DNA of 52,612 bases, taken from assembly GCA_018266105.1 (NCBI GenBank), contig JAFEBA010000105.1, positions 328-52,939 on the forward strand. The letters are read 5' to 3'. The DNA is from a bacterium (GTDB lineage: Bacteria > Vulcanimicrobiota > Xenobia > Xenobiales > JADMJV01). Shown piece after piece: positions 17,675 to 27,371 of the stretch. Within the stretch, counting starts at the first letter, position 1. Each line of letters starts with the position of its first letter. The position numbers were made by a program, and so were the translations under genes. The notes under the pieces are model-generated. The model had not been told where the DNA came from, did not search any database, and saw only the letters and a list, made by a program, of their open reading frames with translations.

Positions 17675-19120
17675 GTGGCCGACGCAAACTGGTCCAGTCA
17701 GCTTCACACTGCCCTTGAGGAATGGTCGGCCGGCCGTTTAGACCGGGCCGGAAGAAGTTTCCATCGCGTCTTGGAGAGCTGCCAGAGCGACGACATGGCG
17801 GTCTGGCGCTCCTTTCTGCAGAACCAGCTGGCTCTACTTTGTCAGGACACCGGGGAGTGGGAAGAGGCTCGCCAACATTGGGAGCTGGCTCAGCAGAGCT
17901 GGAAGGTGGCCGGATTGCATCCGGGCAGTCCCGGGCTTTCGGCTACGCTGGACTGGTATGCCGACATCCTGGAGCACTACCAATTCTCCGAACGCGCACG
18001 CGCGCTCAAACTGCTGCACCAGGCCGGTCGACCGCCGCTTTTAGATCCGTGGCAGAGCCAGGCCAGCGGTCCCCAGGCCTCCAGCAGCCAGTCTGGCGTG
18101 CGCACCGGGTCCAAACAAGTAGAGTACGCTCCCATGGGTGGAAAGAGCGTCTCCACCCAACGTCAGGGAGCCAGCCAGGGCAGTTGGGATGAGTTGCTGG
18201 GCCAGGCCCTGAAACTGGCCGCCCGGGCCAATTTTGCGCGGGCTCAAAACCTGTTTGACCAGGCCCGCCACCTGGTGGTGGACCGTCGAGTGACCGAACC
18301 GCATCTCCTGGCCCTGGTCTACAATGCTGAATCGATCGGAGCTTTCGTGGCTGGGAGCTATCCACAGGCCGAGAAAGCCTCGGAACAGGCCAAAGAACTT
18401 TGGCGCATGCCCCAGCAGCGTGAGGACCTGCAGCTCTATGCTCAGGCTTTGCGCAGTGGCGGTCAGGAATCGGCGGCCGTGCTGTTCATGACTCGAGTGG
18501 CTCAGAACCAGTTTCCGCTGCTTGACCCGGCTGTCGACCTGCAGACCGGCCTGGCTCAGGGTCAGTGGCAGGCGCCTGAAAAGCTCAATTTTTCAGAGCG
18601 CCTGGAGGATGCCCTCAAGCATTACTCGCGAGGGAATCTTTATGAATGCCAGCGTCGTCTGGATAACCTGGCCTTGCAGTTGCAGGCCGACCCCGCCCGC
18701 GAAGCCCTGCTCGGGAATCTTCAGGCTCTGCTGGCCCATGCCCAGGGAGACGAATCCAACACGCGCCTCAGTTACAACAAAGCTCGCACCCTCTGGAAGA
18801 ACGCCAACCTCCTGCAGGCCGAGATTCAGCTCTTGCGGCGCTTTAAACTGGAGCAGGTGGCCGAAGCTCTGGAGCGCGGCCACCTGCTCGACCCCTTCGA
18901 GAACCCCTTGCCAACCCAGTTGAGCACCGCCCTTCCCGCTCCCAAGCCCCGACCCGTCCAGGCCGAGCTCGAAGCCGAGCCGGAAGCCGTTCCCCACTCC
19001 AATAAATTGCTGATCACTCTCCTGGCGGTGGTGCTGCTGGGGCTGGGGGCGGCAGCCTGGCGGTTGACTCATCCGCCTGCTTCCGCGCCCCCAGCTCCCT
19101 CCCCTAAGCGTTCTCGGTGA
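17675..19120 (+). CDS. TPR-like helical protein with C-terminal membrane anchor
   Basis: 481 aa, GTG start. Residues 1 to about 410 are alternating amphipathic helices with TPR-like spacing, broken by a polar linker near 140-175. One hydrophobic segment near residues 445-465 lies close to the C-terminus, followed by a short Pro/Ser/Lys tail, so the protein should be tail-anchored with its repeats in the cytosol. It is probably a scaffold. It follows the clostripain-like gene by 52 bp and may share its transcript. The 3' end overlaps the convergent alcohol dehydrogenase gene by 17 bp. Confidence 0.75.
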   Translation: MADANWSSQLHTALEEWSAGRLDRAGRSFHRVLESCQSDDMAVWRSFLQNQLALLCQDTGEWEEARQHWELAQQSWKVAGLHPGSPGLSATLDWYADILEHYQFSERARALKLLHQAGRPPLLDPWQSQASGPQASSSQSGVRTGSKQVEYAPMGGKSVSTQRQGASQGSWDELLGQALKLAARANFARAQNLFDQARHLVVDRRVTEPHLLALVYNAESIGAFVAGSYPQAEKASEQAKELWRMPQQREDLQLYAQALRSGGQESAAVLFMTRVAQNQFPLLDPAVDLQTGLAQGQWQAPEKLNFSERLEDALKHYSRGNLYECQRRLDNLALQLQADPAREALLGNLQALLAHAQGDESNTRLSYNKARTLWKNANLLQAEIQLLRRFKLEQVAEALERGHLLDPFENPLPTQLSTALPAPKPRPVQAELEAEPEAVPHSNKLLITLLAVVLLGLGAAAWRLTHPPASAPPAPSPKRSR

Positions 19121-20150
19121 GGGTGTTCATGTCGATGACAAACCGGTACTTCACGTCACTCCGAATGGTCCGCTCATAGGCTTCGTTGACCTTCTGAATA
19201 GGGATCAGCTCGATGTCCGAGACAATCGAGTGTTCGGCGCAGAAATCCAACATTTCCTGAGTCTCTCGAATCCCTCCAATCAAAGAGCCCGATAGCGAGC
19301 GCCGCCCGGCCACCACCGCGAAGGATTCCACCGACAGGGGCACCTCGGGCACGCCCACAAGTACCATGGTGGCGTCGCGACGCAGAAGGCGCAAGAAAGG
19401 ATTGACGTCGTGAGGAGCGGCCACCGTATCCAGGATGAAGTCGAACGGGGCCAGACCCTCCAGGGCGCCCTCCTGGCGAGTGTTGACCACCTCATGAGCG
19501 CCCAGACGGCGCGCATCGGCTTCCTTGTCGGGCGACGTGGTGAACTGGGTGACGTGAGCACCCAGGGCGTGGGCGAATTTTAGGCCCATATGCCCCAGGC
19601 CGCCCAGGCCAATCACGCCCACTCTCTGTCCCTTGCTCACCTTCCAGTGGCGAAGCGGCGAATAGGTGGTGATGCCGGCGCACAGCAAAGGTGCGGTGGC
19701 GGCCAGATCCAGCTTCTCGGAAATCTTCAGGGCGAAGTCCTGATGCACTACGATCTGTTTGGAATAACCGCCGTAGGTCGGGCTTCCATCGGCATAGACG
19801 CCGTTGTAGGTGAAGGCTGCTCCCTTTTCGCAGAACTGCTCCTCGCCGGCCTGGCAGCTCTCACACTGGCGACAACTATCCAGCATGCAGCCAACCCCGC
19901 CCAGGTCGCCGATTTTGAATTTGCTGACCTCGCTTCCGACGGCCGAAATCCGGCCCACGATCTCGTGGCCAGGCACCATGGGATAATTCGAATTGCCCCA
20001 TTCGTTTCGAGCCTGGTGGATATCAGAATGACAGATGCCGCAGTAAAGAATGTCGATCACCACATCCTGGGGCCCGGCGTCCTTGCGCTCAAAGTGAAAG
20101 GGCGCCAGGGCGGAAGTTGCATCCTGGGCCGCATAGCCAAAAGTTTTCAT
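19104..20150 (-). CDS. Zinc-dependent NAD(P)H alcohol dehydrogenase (YahK/CAD type)
   Basis: 348 aa. The ATG at 20150 is fixed by TAAGGAG 9 bases upstream. It reduces aldehydes to alcohols, or the reverse, using NADP(H). Catalytic zinc residues are Cys37 (CGICHSD) and His62-Glu63 (PGHEIVG), with a Cys in PLLCAG. The structural zinc is held by Cys 93, 96, 99 and 107. The Rossmann glycine motif is GLGGLGHMG. Length and motif order match cinnamyl-alcohol-dehydrogenase-like enzymes such as E. coli YahK. A small deviation is GDLGGVGC where GDRVGVGC is usual. It is a single gene, divergent from ftsK across 170 bp, and probably has a metabolic or detoxifying role. Confidence 0.93.
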   Translation of the reverse strand: MKTFGYAAQDATSALAPFHFERKDAGPQDVVIDILYCGICHSDIHQARNEWGNSNYPMVPGHEIVGRISAVGSEVSKFKIGDLGGVGCMLDSCRQCESCQAGEEQFCEKGAAFTYNGVYADGSPTYGGYSKQIVVHQDFALKISEKLDLAATAPLLCAGITTYSPLRHWKVSKGQRVGVIGLGGLGHMGLKFAHALGAHVTQFTTSPDKEADARRLGAHEVVNTRQEGALEGLAPFDFILDTVAAPHDVNPFLRLLRRDATMVLVGVPEVPLSVESFAVVAGRRSLSGSLIGGIRETQEMLDFCAEHSIVSDIELIPIQKVNEAYERTIRSDVKYRFVIDMNTLTENA

Positions 20151-20320
20151 TGGAAAAATCTCCTTACAAGAACTGACCACACAGTAATCCAACTTGCCTG
20201 ATCCCGCCAGCCGCGATCCTGTCGGGTCCTTGCCCAATCCTGCAAGGGCCATCCGGGTCCCCCGCTCAAGGCTTTTCCTTTGGTTGAAGGAATTTCATTG
20301 ATCGAAAGTAATTTCGCCAG

Positions 20321-23044
20321 ATGAGTCCAGCCCTTGGCTCGGCCGAGTTCGAGCCGCAAAAGCCCAATAAACGCGAGCGCAAGCTTCCCAAGAAGAAGAA
20401 GGCCCGCAAAAAGCCGATGAACAGCCAGGAGGCGCCCCCCGAGGCGCCTTCGTGGTGGGATGACTCATGGCATTGGGCCGGACTGGGCCTGGTGGGAATT
20501 GTCAGCCCGTTTTCGCTGGTCTCGTTGACCATGCCCAGTTGGACCGGGGGAGCCGGAGCCTGGTTAGCCCAGGGCCTCTACGACGGTTTTGGTATCTCGG
20601 CCCTGCTCCTGCCGGCTGCCACCACCTGCCTCGGTCTGCACCTTCTGCTACCGCGCAGTAAGCGTCCGCTCCAGCTCAGCTGGGCTCCCACCTTGATGTG
20701 GCTGGACCTGGTCTGGCTCTCCCAAAGAATGGGCCAGCAAGGCGGGTGGTTTGGTTCTGCCTTTGATGGCCTGGTGGTGGCCGCCATCGGACCGATGGGT
20801 TCCTGGATGGGGGCCACACTGGGTCTGGTGGCCAGCAGTCTGGCCGTATGCCGGGTGCCTTTCAGCAAGGTGGCCCGGAGCACCGCTCAGGGGTTGGTTC
20901 ACGGCCTGGAGCTCTTCGTGCGCTGGGCCCACAGTGTTCACCTGCCGCTCCCCAAGCTGCCCGCCTTCCGCCTGCCCCAACGGCCCCAACTGCTCGAATC
21001 CGAAGACTCCATCGAGTATGCAGAATCCCAGGAACTGCCTGCTGCTCCCGAGGTGCGCGCGCCTCAGTTCCTCTCGCTGGAGGCGCCCGCCCGGCCGGCC
21101 ATGCTTCGACCCGCACCGACCCCGGCTCCAGAGGATGAATCCCTGTATGCTCGTGAACTCCCCAGCGAGGACGGCCTTGTTCCCCTGGTGCCCTTCAATT
21201 CTGAGCGAGTGACCTTCAAAAAAGAGAAGCCGCCGGCCCGCGTGGTCGAGCCGGTGGAAGAGGTCCGGCCGGCTCCCGAGCCTGTAGCCGCGCCGGCTCC
21301 GGTTTTGCCGGTGTCTGAGCCCTGGTTGGAGGAGGAACCCAGTCTGGAGTCGGAGCCCTCCCTGGAACCGGTGCTGGAGGCAGAGCCTGAACTGGATGAG
21401 CCGGATGAGCCGGATGATCAGGTCGATTTCGAGTCCTCCGAGGAAGAGCCGCTGATGCTGGCTCCTCCCGAGCAGAAACCGGACGCCGAAGAGATTCAGG
21501 AGTTCGTTTCGGCCGAAAAGGAGAAAGAAGTCCCGGCCGCCGCCAAGAACGTGCGCGAGGTCTATGTCGAAGCCGACGGCCAGATGCGCCTCTTTCCCAC
21601 CATGGAGAAGGTGCCTGAGAAGATCAGCTACCGCCTCCCGCCGCTTTCGCTCTTGGACGAGCTGCCGCTGAGTTATCAGCGGCCTCAGGTGGAGGACAAG
21701 TCGGTTGCCCTGCTGGATTCGCTGGCAAGCTTCGGTGTGCAGGCCAGTCTGCTGGCCATCGTGCAAGGTCCCACAGTCACTCGTTATGAGCTGCAGCCGG
21801 CCCGGGGCGTCAAAGTCAGCCGCTTTACCTCCCTCACCAACGACATCGCCCTGGCCCTGGCCGCCAAGGCCGTGCGCATCGAAGCGCCCATTCCGGGCAA
21901 GTCCGCGATCGGCATTGAAATCCCTAACGAGCAGACCGAACTGGTTGTTCTTCGAGATATCTTGGGCGCGCCCAAGTTCCGCAAATCGACCGGGATGAGC
22001 ATCGCTTTGGGCAAAGATTTGAGCGGTACTCCCACCTTTGCTCCGCTGCAAAAGATGCCCCACTTGCTGGTGGCGGGAACCACCGGTTCGGGTAAATCGG
22101 TGTGTATCAACGGCCTGATCATGAGCTTGCTCTACCGGTTCACCCCGCGTGAGTTGCAGCTTCTGATGATCGATCCCAAGCAAGTGGAGCTCTCGATTTA
22201 CGAAGGCATCCCGCATCTCATCTCGCTGGCCAAGGGGGCCGGTGATACCAAGAATGAAGGCGCCATCATCTGCGATCCCAAGCGAGCCGCCCTGGCCCTC
22301 AACCAGATCGTGGAGCTGATGGAGTTCCGTTACGGTCTTTTCGCCTCGGCGCGCGTGCGCAACCTGGATGAATACAATGAACAGGCCGAAGATCGGCTGC
22401 CCTGGGTGGTGGTTCTGATCGACGAGCTGGCCGACCTGATGATGGTGGCCTCCAAGTCGGTGGAGACCAGCATCTGCCGAATCGCCCAGAAGGCTCGCGC
22501 GGCCGGGATTCACCTGGTGCTGGCCACCCAACGGCCCTCGGCCGACGTCATTACGGGCCTGATCAAGGTTAACGTGCCGAGCCGAATCGCTTTTGCCGTG
22601 TCTTCTCAGGTGGACTCGCGAGTCATCCTCGATACCGGCGGGGCCGAGCAGTTGCTGGGTAAAGGCGACATGTTGTTCTGTCCGGTGGATGCCTCCGATC
22701 CTCGCCGTCTGCAAGGCTGCTACGTGACCAATGAGGAGATTCTCAGAGTGGTTGAATGGTGGCGAGCCCAGGGCACTCCCGACAACTTGATTCAGCTCAA
22801 GGTGGGAGAAGCTCCAGAAGAAGCCGCCGAAGAGGAAGAGGGTGACGCCGACGACCAACTGGTGGAGCAGGCTCTCTCGGTGGTTTTGCGTCGCCAGCAA
22901 GCCTCGGCCTCACTTTTGCAAACCGAATTGAAGGTCGGCTACGCCCGTGCCCGTCGGCTCATCTACCTGATGGAGAAGAAGGGCTATATCGGACCGGCCG
23001 AGGGCAGCAAGCCGCGCAAGATCCTGGCTACCGGACCGGCCTGA
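20321..23044 (+). CDS. ftsK: FtsK/SpoIIIE DNA translocase
   Basis: 907 aa, ATG start. It pumps chromosomal DNA through the division septum and activates dimer resolution. A basic N-terminus (KRERKLPKKKKARKK) is followed by four hydrophobic segments within residues about 50-170. A long Pro/Glu-rich linker covers about 200-440. The motor has Walker A GTTGSGKS near 586 and Walker B VVLIDELADLMM near 697-708. The gamma domain, a winged helix that reads KOPS-type polarity sequences, occupies about 845-905 with the recognition helix in GYARARRLIYLMEKKGYIG. All landmarks are intact. No typical Shine-Dalgarno precedes the ATG. Confidence 0.97.
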   Translation: MSPALGSAEFEPQKPNKRERKLPKKKKARKKPMNSQEAPPEAPSWWDDSWHWAGLGLVGIVSPFSLVSLTMPSWTGGAGAWLAQGLYDGFGISALLLPAATTCLGLHLLLPRSKRPLQLSWAPTLMWLDLVWLSQRMGQQGGWFGSAFDGLVVAAIGPMGSWMGATLGLVASSLAVCRVPFSKVARSTAQGLVHGLELFVRWAHSVHLPLPKLPAFRLPQRPQLLESEDSIEYAESQELPAAPEVRAPQFLSLEAPARPAMLRPAPTPAPEDESLYARELPSEDGLVPLVPFNSERVTFKKEKPPARVVEPVEEVRPAPEPVAAPAPVLPVSEPWLEEEPSLESEPSLEPVLEAEPELDEPDEPDDQVDFESSEEEPLMLAPPEQKPDAEEIQEFVSAEKEKEVPAAAKNVREVYVEADGQMRLFPTMEKVPEKISYRLPPLSLLDELPLSYQRPQVEDKSVALLDSLASFGVQASLLAIVQGPTVTRYELQPARGVKVSRFTSLTNDIALALAAKAVRIEAPIPGKSAIGIEIPNEQTELVVLRDILGAPKFRKSTGMSIALGKDLSGTPTFAPLQKMPHLLVAGTTGSGKSVCINGLIMSLLYRFTPRELQLLMIDPKQVELSIYEGIPHLISLAKGAGDTKNEGAIICDPKRAALALNQIVELMEFRYGLFASARVRNLDEYNEQAEDRLPWVVVLIDELADLMMVASKSVETSICRIAQKARAAGIHLVLATQRPSADVITGLIKVNVPSRIAFAVSSQVDSRVILDTGGAEQLLGKGDMLFCPVDASDPRRLQGCYVTNEEILRVVEWWRAQGTPDNLIQLKVGEAPEEAAEEEEGDADDQLVEQALSVVLRRQQASASLLQTELKVGYARARRLIYLMEKKGYIGPAEGSKPRKILATGPA

Positions 23045-23137
23045 GCCTGACAAGATTTGAACAAGGGGCCCAAGCACGAGCTTGCGAAACCGGCAGCCCT
23101 GCTGTTTGGCTGGAGATCCGGCGAGAGGTTTGGCACA

Positions 23138-24406
23138 ATGAACTTCGTTCAAAAGACCTGTTTGGGCTTACTCTTGTTGTTGGTGGGTTGTGGCTCCACG
23201 AATACAACCGGGAGTTCCTCTGCGCCCAGCGATAGCATCCCCAGTCTGCTGGGGATTTTTATTACTCCCAAGAACGCCAGACTGCATTCGGGTGAGAGCC
23301 TGAGTTACCAGGGAACGGCTGGCTACAACGACGGTGCCAGCACCGACGTCACTCAATTGCTCAGCTGGACCTCCTCCGATCCCAGCCTGGCCACCATTGG
23401 TTCCAATACCGGCCTGGCCCGAGCCGCCGCACTGAGCGCGGTCATTCCGGTCAGAACCACCAACATTTCTGGCTTCAATAGCGGCTACGGGGAAGTCACT
23501 CCGCTCACGGTGGTGCCGGCGGTGGGGACCCTCCAGGAGCTCGCTTCGGGTGGGGCCCCTTTCCAGATCGCGGCCGGTCCGGACGGCAATCTTTGGGCCA
23601 GCGACCTGGCCAGTGTTCGTCTCCTCAAGATCGGCGCGGATGGGACCGTCAGCGAATTCAAGGCCGGCCTGACGGATTCGGCCCTGGGTCTGTGCGCCGG
23701 ACCGGACGGTAACCTCTGGTTTGTGGAAGGCAGTGGCCGGATCGGACGCATCACCCCCAACGGAACGGTCACCGAATTCAGCGCGGGCCTTTCACCGGGC
23801 GCTTCGCCGGCCGCCATTTGCAGCGGTCCGGATGGCAATCTATGGTTTACCGACGTGACCCTGGACCATATCGGTCGTATCACGCCCTCGGGTCTGATCA
23901 GCGAGTTTTCCACCGGCGTCACGGCGGGTGCCCAGCCGCAGGCCATTTGCAGCGGTCCGGATGGGAATATCTGGTTCACTGAGAGCAGTGGCAACCGAAT
24001 TGGGCGGATCACAACCGCAGGCCAGGTCAGCGAGTTTTCCAGCGGAATCACGGCCGGTGCCTTTCCTCTGGGAATTACGGCCGGGCCGGACGGCAACCTC
24101 TGGTTTACCGAGGCCGGCGGTCATCGCATCGGGCGCATCACGCCCGCGGGCAGCGTGACCGAACTGAGCAGCGGAATTACGGCCGGCTCAAGTCCCAACG
24201 GGATTTGTGCAGGCCTGGACGGCAACCTCTGGTTCACCGAACAGGTGGGCAATCGAATCGCACGGATCACGACGGCCGGTGCCGTCACCGAGTTCGCTGC
24301 CGGTCTGACCGCCAACGCCCAGCCCACCGGAATTTGCAGCGGCCCCGGTTCCAATCTTTGGTTTTGTGAAACCGGTCAGGGCAAGATCGGCGTAATCGTT
24401 CCCTGA
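23138..24406 (+). CDS. Vgb-like beta-propeller lipoprotein with Big_2 domain (copy 1)
   Basis: 422 aa from the ATG at 23138 (AGAGG upstream). A lipoprotein signal ends in LLLVGC. An Ig-like Big_2 domain covers about residues 40-125 (tell-tale SWTSSDPSLATI). Then come about seven propeller blades, each built on GPDGNLWFTE and IGRITPAGxVTEF, the pattern of virginiamycin B lyase (Vgb) and related 'streptogramin lyase' propellers. The lyase His cannot be assigned with confidence, and the lipid anchor and Ig domain argue for a surface-binding role. A close paralogue lies at 44327-45589. It starts 93 bp after ftsK. Confidence 0.88.
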   Translation: MNFVQKTCLGLLLLLVGCGSTNTTGSSSAPSDSIPSLLGIFITPKNARLHSGESLSYQGTAGYNDGASTDVTQLLSWTSSDPSLATIGSNTGLARAAALSAVIPVRTTNISGFNSGYGEVTPLTVVPAVGTLQELASGGAPFQIAAGPDGNLWASDLASVRLLKIGADGTVSEFKAGLTDSALGLCAGPDGNLWFVEGSGRIGRITPNGTVTEFSAGLSPGASPAAICSGPDGNLWFTDVTLDHIGRITPSGLISEFSTGVTAGAQPQAICSGPDGNIWFTESSGNRIGRITTAGQVSEFSSGITAGAFPLGITAGPDGNLWFTEAGGHRIGRITPAGSVTELSSGITAGSSPNGICAGLDGNLWFTEQVGNRIARITTAGAVTEFAAGLTANAQPTGICSGPGSNLWFCETGQGKIGVIVP

Positions 24407-24431
24407 CCTAGAGGTTACAATTCGCTAGCCT
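24403..24431 (+). promoter_or_regulatory. Probable promoter of the gene at 24464
   Basis: CTGACC at 24403-24408 and TAGCCT at 24426-24431 are 17 bases apart, a sigma-70-like arrangement, with the start codon 33 bases downstream. It begins within the last codons of the preceding lipoprotein gene. Confidence 0.4.
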
Positions 24432-24463
24432 GCTGGCAATCCGCCCATGCTTTGCTAGGCGGG

Positions 24464-25237
24464 ATGAAAATTACGGCGGCTCCTCAATTTGCGCCTCCCC
24501 GACGCCTGCCGTCCGGGGCTCAGTCGCCCACGCCCCAGCCGCCCAATCCCACCCCTCCGCCCAGTCCGCCCGATAAGAACCTGCAACTGATCGATACACT
24601 CAAGCGTCGTTCCAGTCTGGTCAACATGCTCGACCCGGTGGGCATGACTTTGGGCCTGGTTTGCACCCCCGCTCAGTCCTGGGGCGAGCTGTCGACGATC
24701 GGGGGCCATCTGCTGCAGGGGCAGACTGGAGCGGCCCAGAGCGCCATCGAAGGTCTGGTGCACCGTGCCGTCAATCCCGGTGCTCCCTTCAGTTACCTGT
24801 ATCGGGGCGGCCAATGGGCCGGGGCCGGAGTGGATGGGGCTATCGGAGCCTTAGAGATCCGTCAGGGACTGAAAACCAAAAATTCTCCCATGGTGGCCAT
24901 GGGCGTGGCCGACTTTATCGGTGGCACCTCGTCGGCCGCCGTGGCCGCCGGTTTCCCCGGCACCTCGCTGGCCATGACCGTATGCGCGGCCGCCCTCAAG
25001 ACCGGACTGGTGGCCTGCCGTCCCCACGATTTCACTCAGATTCAGCGGATGAAGACGGTCTTCGACGCTGGTTTCGCCGTATCCAGTTCCATGTTGCGGG
25101 CCGGAGTGGGCGTGGTGCCTGCGCTCTGCATCCAGAGTGCCCTGGGTCTGACCGAGCTGGCCTACATGAATCACTCCGGCTTCCGCGAGAAGACCGACCA
25201 GGCCGTTTACTGGCTGGTCGGTAAGCTAGATCGCTAA
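24464..25237 (+). CDS. Hydrophobic protein with proline-rich N-terminus (unknown)
   Basis: 257 aa. The ATG at 24464 is preceded closely by TAGGCGGG; an in-frame TTG 12 bases earlier is possible. The N-terminus is polar and proline-rich (about residues 8-38, repeated PPNPTPPPS-type units). Residues about 55-240 consist of Gly/Ala-rich hydrophobic helices separated by short loops, suggesting membrane insertion or a glycine-zipper bundle. I do not recognise the family. The stop overlaps the convergent tpsA stop by 4 bp, and a promoter-like pair sits just upstream, so it is probably its own transcription unit. Confidence 0.7.
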   Translation: MKITAAPQFAPPRRLPSGAQSPTPQPPNPTPPPSPPDKNLQLIDTLKRRSSLVNMLDPVGMTLGLVCTPAQSWGELSTIGGHLLQGQTGAAQSAIEGLVHRAVNPGAPFSYLYRGGQWAGAGVDGAIGALEIRQGLKTKNSPMVAMGVADFIGGTSSAAVAAGFPGTSLAMTVCAAALKTGLVACRPHDFTQIQRMKTVFDAGFAVSSSMLRAGVGVVPALCIQSALGLTELAYMNHSGFREKTDQAVYWLVGKLDR

Positions 25238-27363
25238 GGCTTCTTCTCGATCCGGCTTTCTTCTTCCGGTTCCACCCACAGGATGAAGTCCTCGATAAAG
25301 GCCTGCCAGAAATCGCCCCGCGTGTCCACGACCTGAGGGGAAACCAGTTGTAGCGTATAGAGCGGCACAAAGGTCGGGCTGCTCAGGCTGGGGTTGGATA
25401 CCGGCAAGAGGCTGGCATGGTCGTGGGAGTTCGGGCTTGGCACCCAGTAGGTTCCGGTGGACAGGAGCTGTTGACTGGTCGACTGAGAAGCCAGGCCTCG
25501 CAGATCCTGTCCAGAACGCCTCAGTTCGGTTTCCACCTCGTTTTCCAGGGACGAGTGCTGGCCCCCTGAATTCGATTCCGTCTCCACCTCGCTGTTGCCA
25601 CCCGCTCCGCCGCCCGAGACCGAGCGGTCGTTCACCAGCACTCCGTTGCGATAGACGTCGCCTGACTGGCTGTTCTGGCGCAGCACAAAATCCGCCTGAG
25701 TCCCCTGCACGCGCGCGGCCGCCCCCGCATTGGCGTCATTGGGCCCAAAGATGCCCAGGTCTAGCTGGCCGGTGGTGTTGATGGTGGCGACCCCACCCGG
25801 CCCGACCTGGCTGGCCCCCAGCAAGTTCAGAGTGTCGACTTTGACTCCGCCTGACCCGCCAGTGACCACATGACCCTGAGTATAGATCGACCCCGCAGGT
25901 GCGTTAAGGGTAATACGCTCAGCGCTCAGGTTCCCTTCCAGCTTAATTCGGCCCGCATCCGAGTTCAGACTGAGGTCTCCATTCCGGACCTGCACCCCGG
26001 GCGCCGTCATGTCTCCGGCCGAACTGAGGTCGACGTTGCCCCCGTTGGCTCGGATCAGTTGGCCAGCTCCGGCCAGCAGTGTTCCCCCCGACGTCATCGA
26101 GAGATTCACTCCAGGCTGCAGATCCAGTGCCCCGTCACTGGGGACCACGTTCCAGAGAATGCTGCTGGTGGCTTCCAGGCGAATGGTGCCGGACGAGACC
26201 GCCTCCAGGGCCTGAACCGATACCGTACCCACTCCCTGCGGGCGGCCGCCGCCGTTGCCGTTGCGAACATCTGGCACGAAGGAGTCGAAGGAACCGGCTA
26301 GATTGACGATCTCCACCGAAGTCGGGTCGAGCAAGACCACCCCGGACGAGGCCAGACCCCCGCTGACGTCAGGTGCACGCAGCAACTGGGGGCTTTGACC
26401 GCTGAGCTCCACAAAGCCCCCTCCACGAGCCTGCAGTTGACCCGAGCTAAAGGCGGTTCCGGCCGAGAGAATCTCAAGGTGTCCTCCCTGGCCTCCGGAT
26501 TCCAGTGCATTGGCGGAGATGGTGCCGCTGGCCAGGTTGGCGGTGAGTTGACTCGAGTTCAAAGTCACCCGCCCTCCCTGACTCCCGTCGGCCGAAATCA
26601 CGCCGCTATTGCTCAGAATACCCGAGGCTAAAGGAAGCGAAATGGCTTCCGGGCTGGCCGGGGTGGCCAGCACCTGGCTGAGCGAGTCGGTCAGTTGACC
26701 ACGGGTCAGCAGGACGGTTTGAGCTTCCTGGGCCTGAGCTCCGCGCCAGCCATCCGGAATGGTCACGCTGAGCAAGCCCTGGGCGTCGAAACTCAACGTG
26801 GCCTGGCTGGATGCGCCCAGAGAGATCTGGCCCTGACGAGCCACAATCAGGCCTTCGTTATGAATCAGCGGCGCGCTCAGGACCAGATAGCCGCCTTCAC
26901 CCACTTCCAGTTTACCCTGGTTGACCACCGCCGCCATGGGGATGCCGGGGGCCTGCAGAAGGTGGTATTTGCCCTGCAGAAAGTCGCTGTCCGACATCGA
27001 CAGGGTACTGGCCACCAGGCTACCGGTGTTGACCTGAGCGGTGGATGTGAAAAGAATGCCGTTCGGATTGAGCAGAAAGATGCTACCGTTGGCCTGCAGC
27101 ATCCCCTCGATCAGGCTTGCCTGGGAGCCCGTCACTCGATTCAAAGTCACGCCTTGCTGGGGTTGCAGAAAGCGCACCAGTTCCTGGGGTGAAATATTGA
27201 AGGAGGACCAGTTGATAATGCCCTGGGGGCTGCTTTGCAAGATCTGCAGAATGTTGCCGTTGCCTTGAAGCTGGATCTGCCCGTGGATGACTTGCCCGCC
27301 TTCGGGTAATGCGTGGGCCCACCCGGTCAACAAAAGCCCGGCCAGCAGGGTGCGTCGAAACAT
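25234..27363 (-). CDS. TpsA exoprotein (filamentous-haemagglutinin N-terminal domain)
   Basis: 709 aa. The ATG at 27363 follows AGGAGG. A Sec signal peptide is cut after AHA (residue 18). The TPS domain follows, with NRVTG (75-79) and NPNGI (99-103), the hallmarks recognised by TpsB POTRA domains. Beta-helix repeats rich in Gly, Ser, Asn and Leu run to about residue 600. The C-terminus is helical and charged, closing with FWQAFIEDFILW and an acidic tail. TpsA proteins cross the outer membrane through their partner TpsB, encoded immediately upstream (8 bp). At about 700 residues it is short for an adhesin of this type. It is the last gene of the minus-strand signalling/secretion run. Confidence 0.93.
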   Translation of the reverse strand: MFRRTLLAGLLLTGWAHALPEGGQVIHGQIQLQGNGNILQILQSSPQGIINWSSFNISPQELVRFLQPQQGVTLNRVTGSQASLIEGMLQANGSIFLLNPNGILFTSTAQVNTGSLVASTLSMSDSDFLQGKYHLLQAPGIPMAAVVNQGKLEVGEGGYLVLSAPLIHNEGLIVARQGQISLGASSQATLSFDAQGLLSVTIPDGWRGAQAQEAQTVLLTRGQLTDSLSQVLATPASPEAISLPLASGILSNSGVISADGSQGGRVTLNSSQLTANLASGTISANALESGGQGGHLEILSAGTAFSSGQLQARGGGFVELSGQSPQLLRAPDVSGGLASSGVVLLDPTSVEIVNLAGSFDSFVPDVRNGNGGGRPQGVGTVSVQALEAVSSGTIRLEATSSILWNVVPSDGALDLQPGVNLSMTSGGTLLAGAGQLIRANGGNVDLSSAGDMTAPGVQVRNGDLSLNSDAGRIKLEGNLSAERITLNAPAGSIYTQGHVVTGGSGGVKVDTLNLLGASQVGPGGVATINTTGQLDLGIFGPNDANAGAAARVQGTQADFVLRQNSQSGDVYRNGVLVNDRSVSGGGAGGNSEVETESNSGGQHSSLENEVETELRRSGQDLRGLASQSTSQQLLSTGTYWVPSPNSHDHASLLPVSNPSLSSPTFVPLYTLQLVSPQVVDTRGDFWQAFIEDFILWVEPEEESRIEKKP

Positions 27364-27371
27364 AAGGCCTC

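Noticed and set aside
20648..22900. 750-codon minus-strand open frame opposite ftsK
   Set aside because: It is the mirror of a highly conserved coding frame in GC-rich DNA; its His/Gln/Arg-rich translation has no domain.
23560..24380. Periodic DNA in the Vgb-like gene as a CRISPR array
   Set aside because: The period comes from propeller blades in a continuous reading frame, and units differ at synonymous sites.
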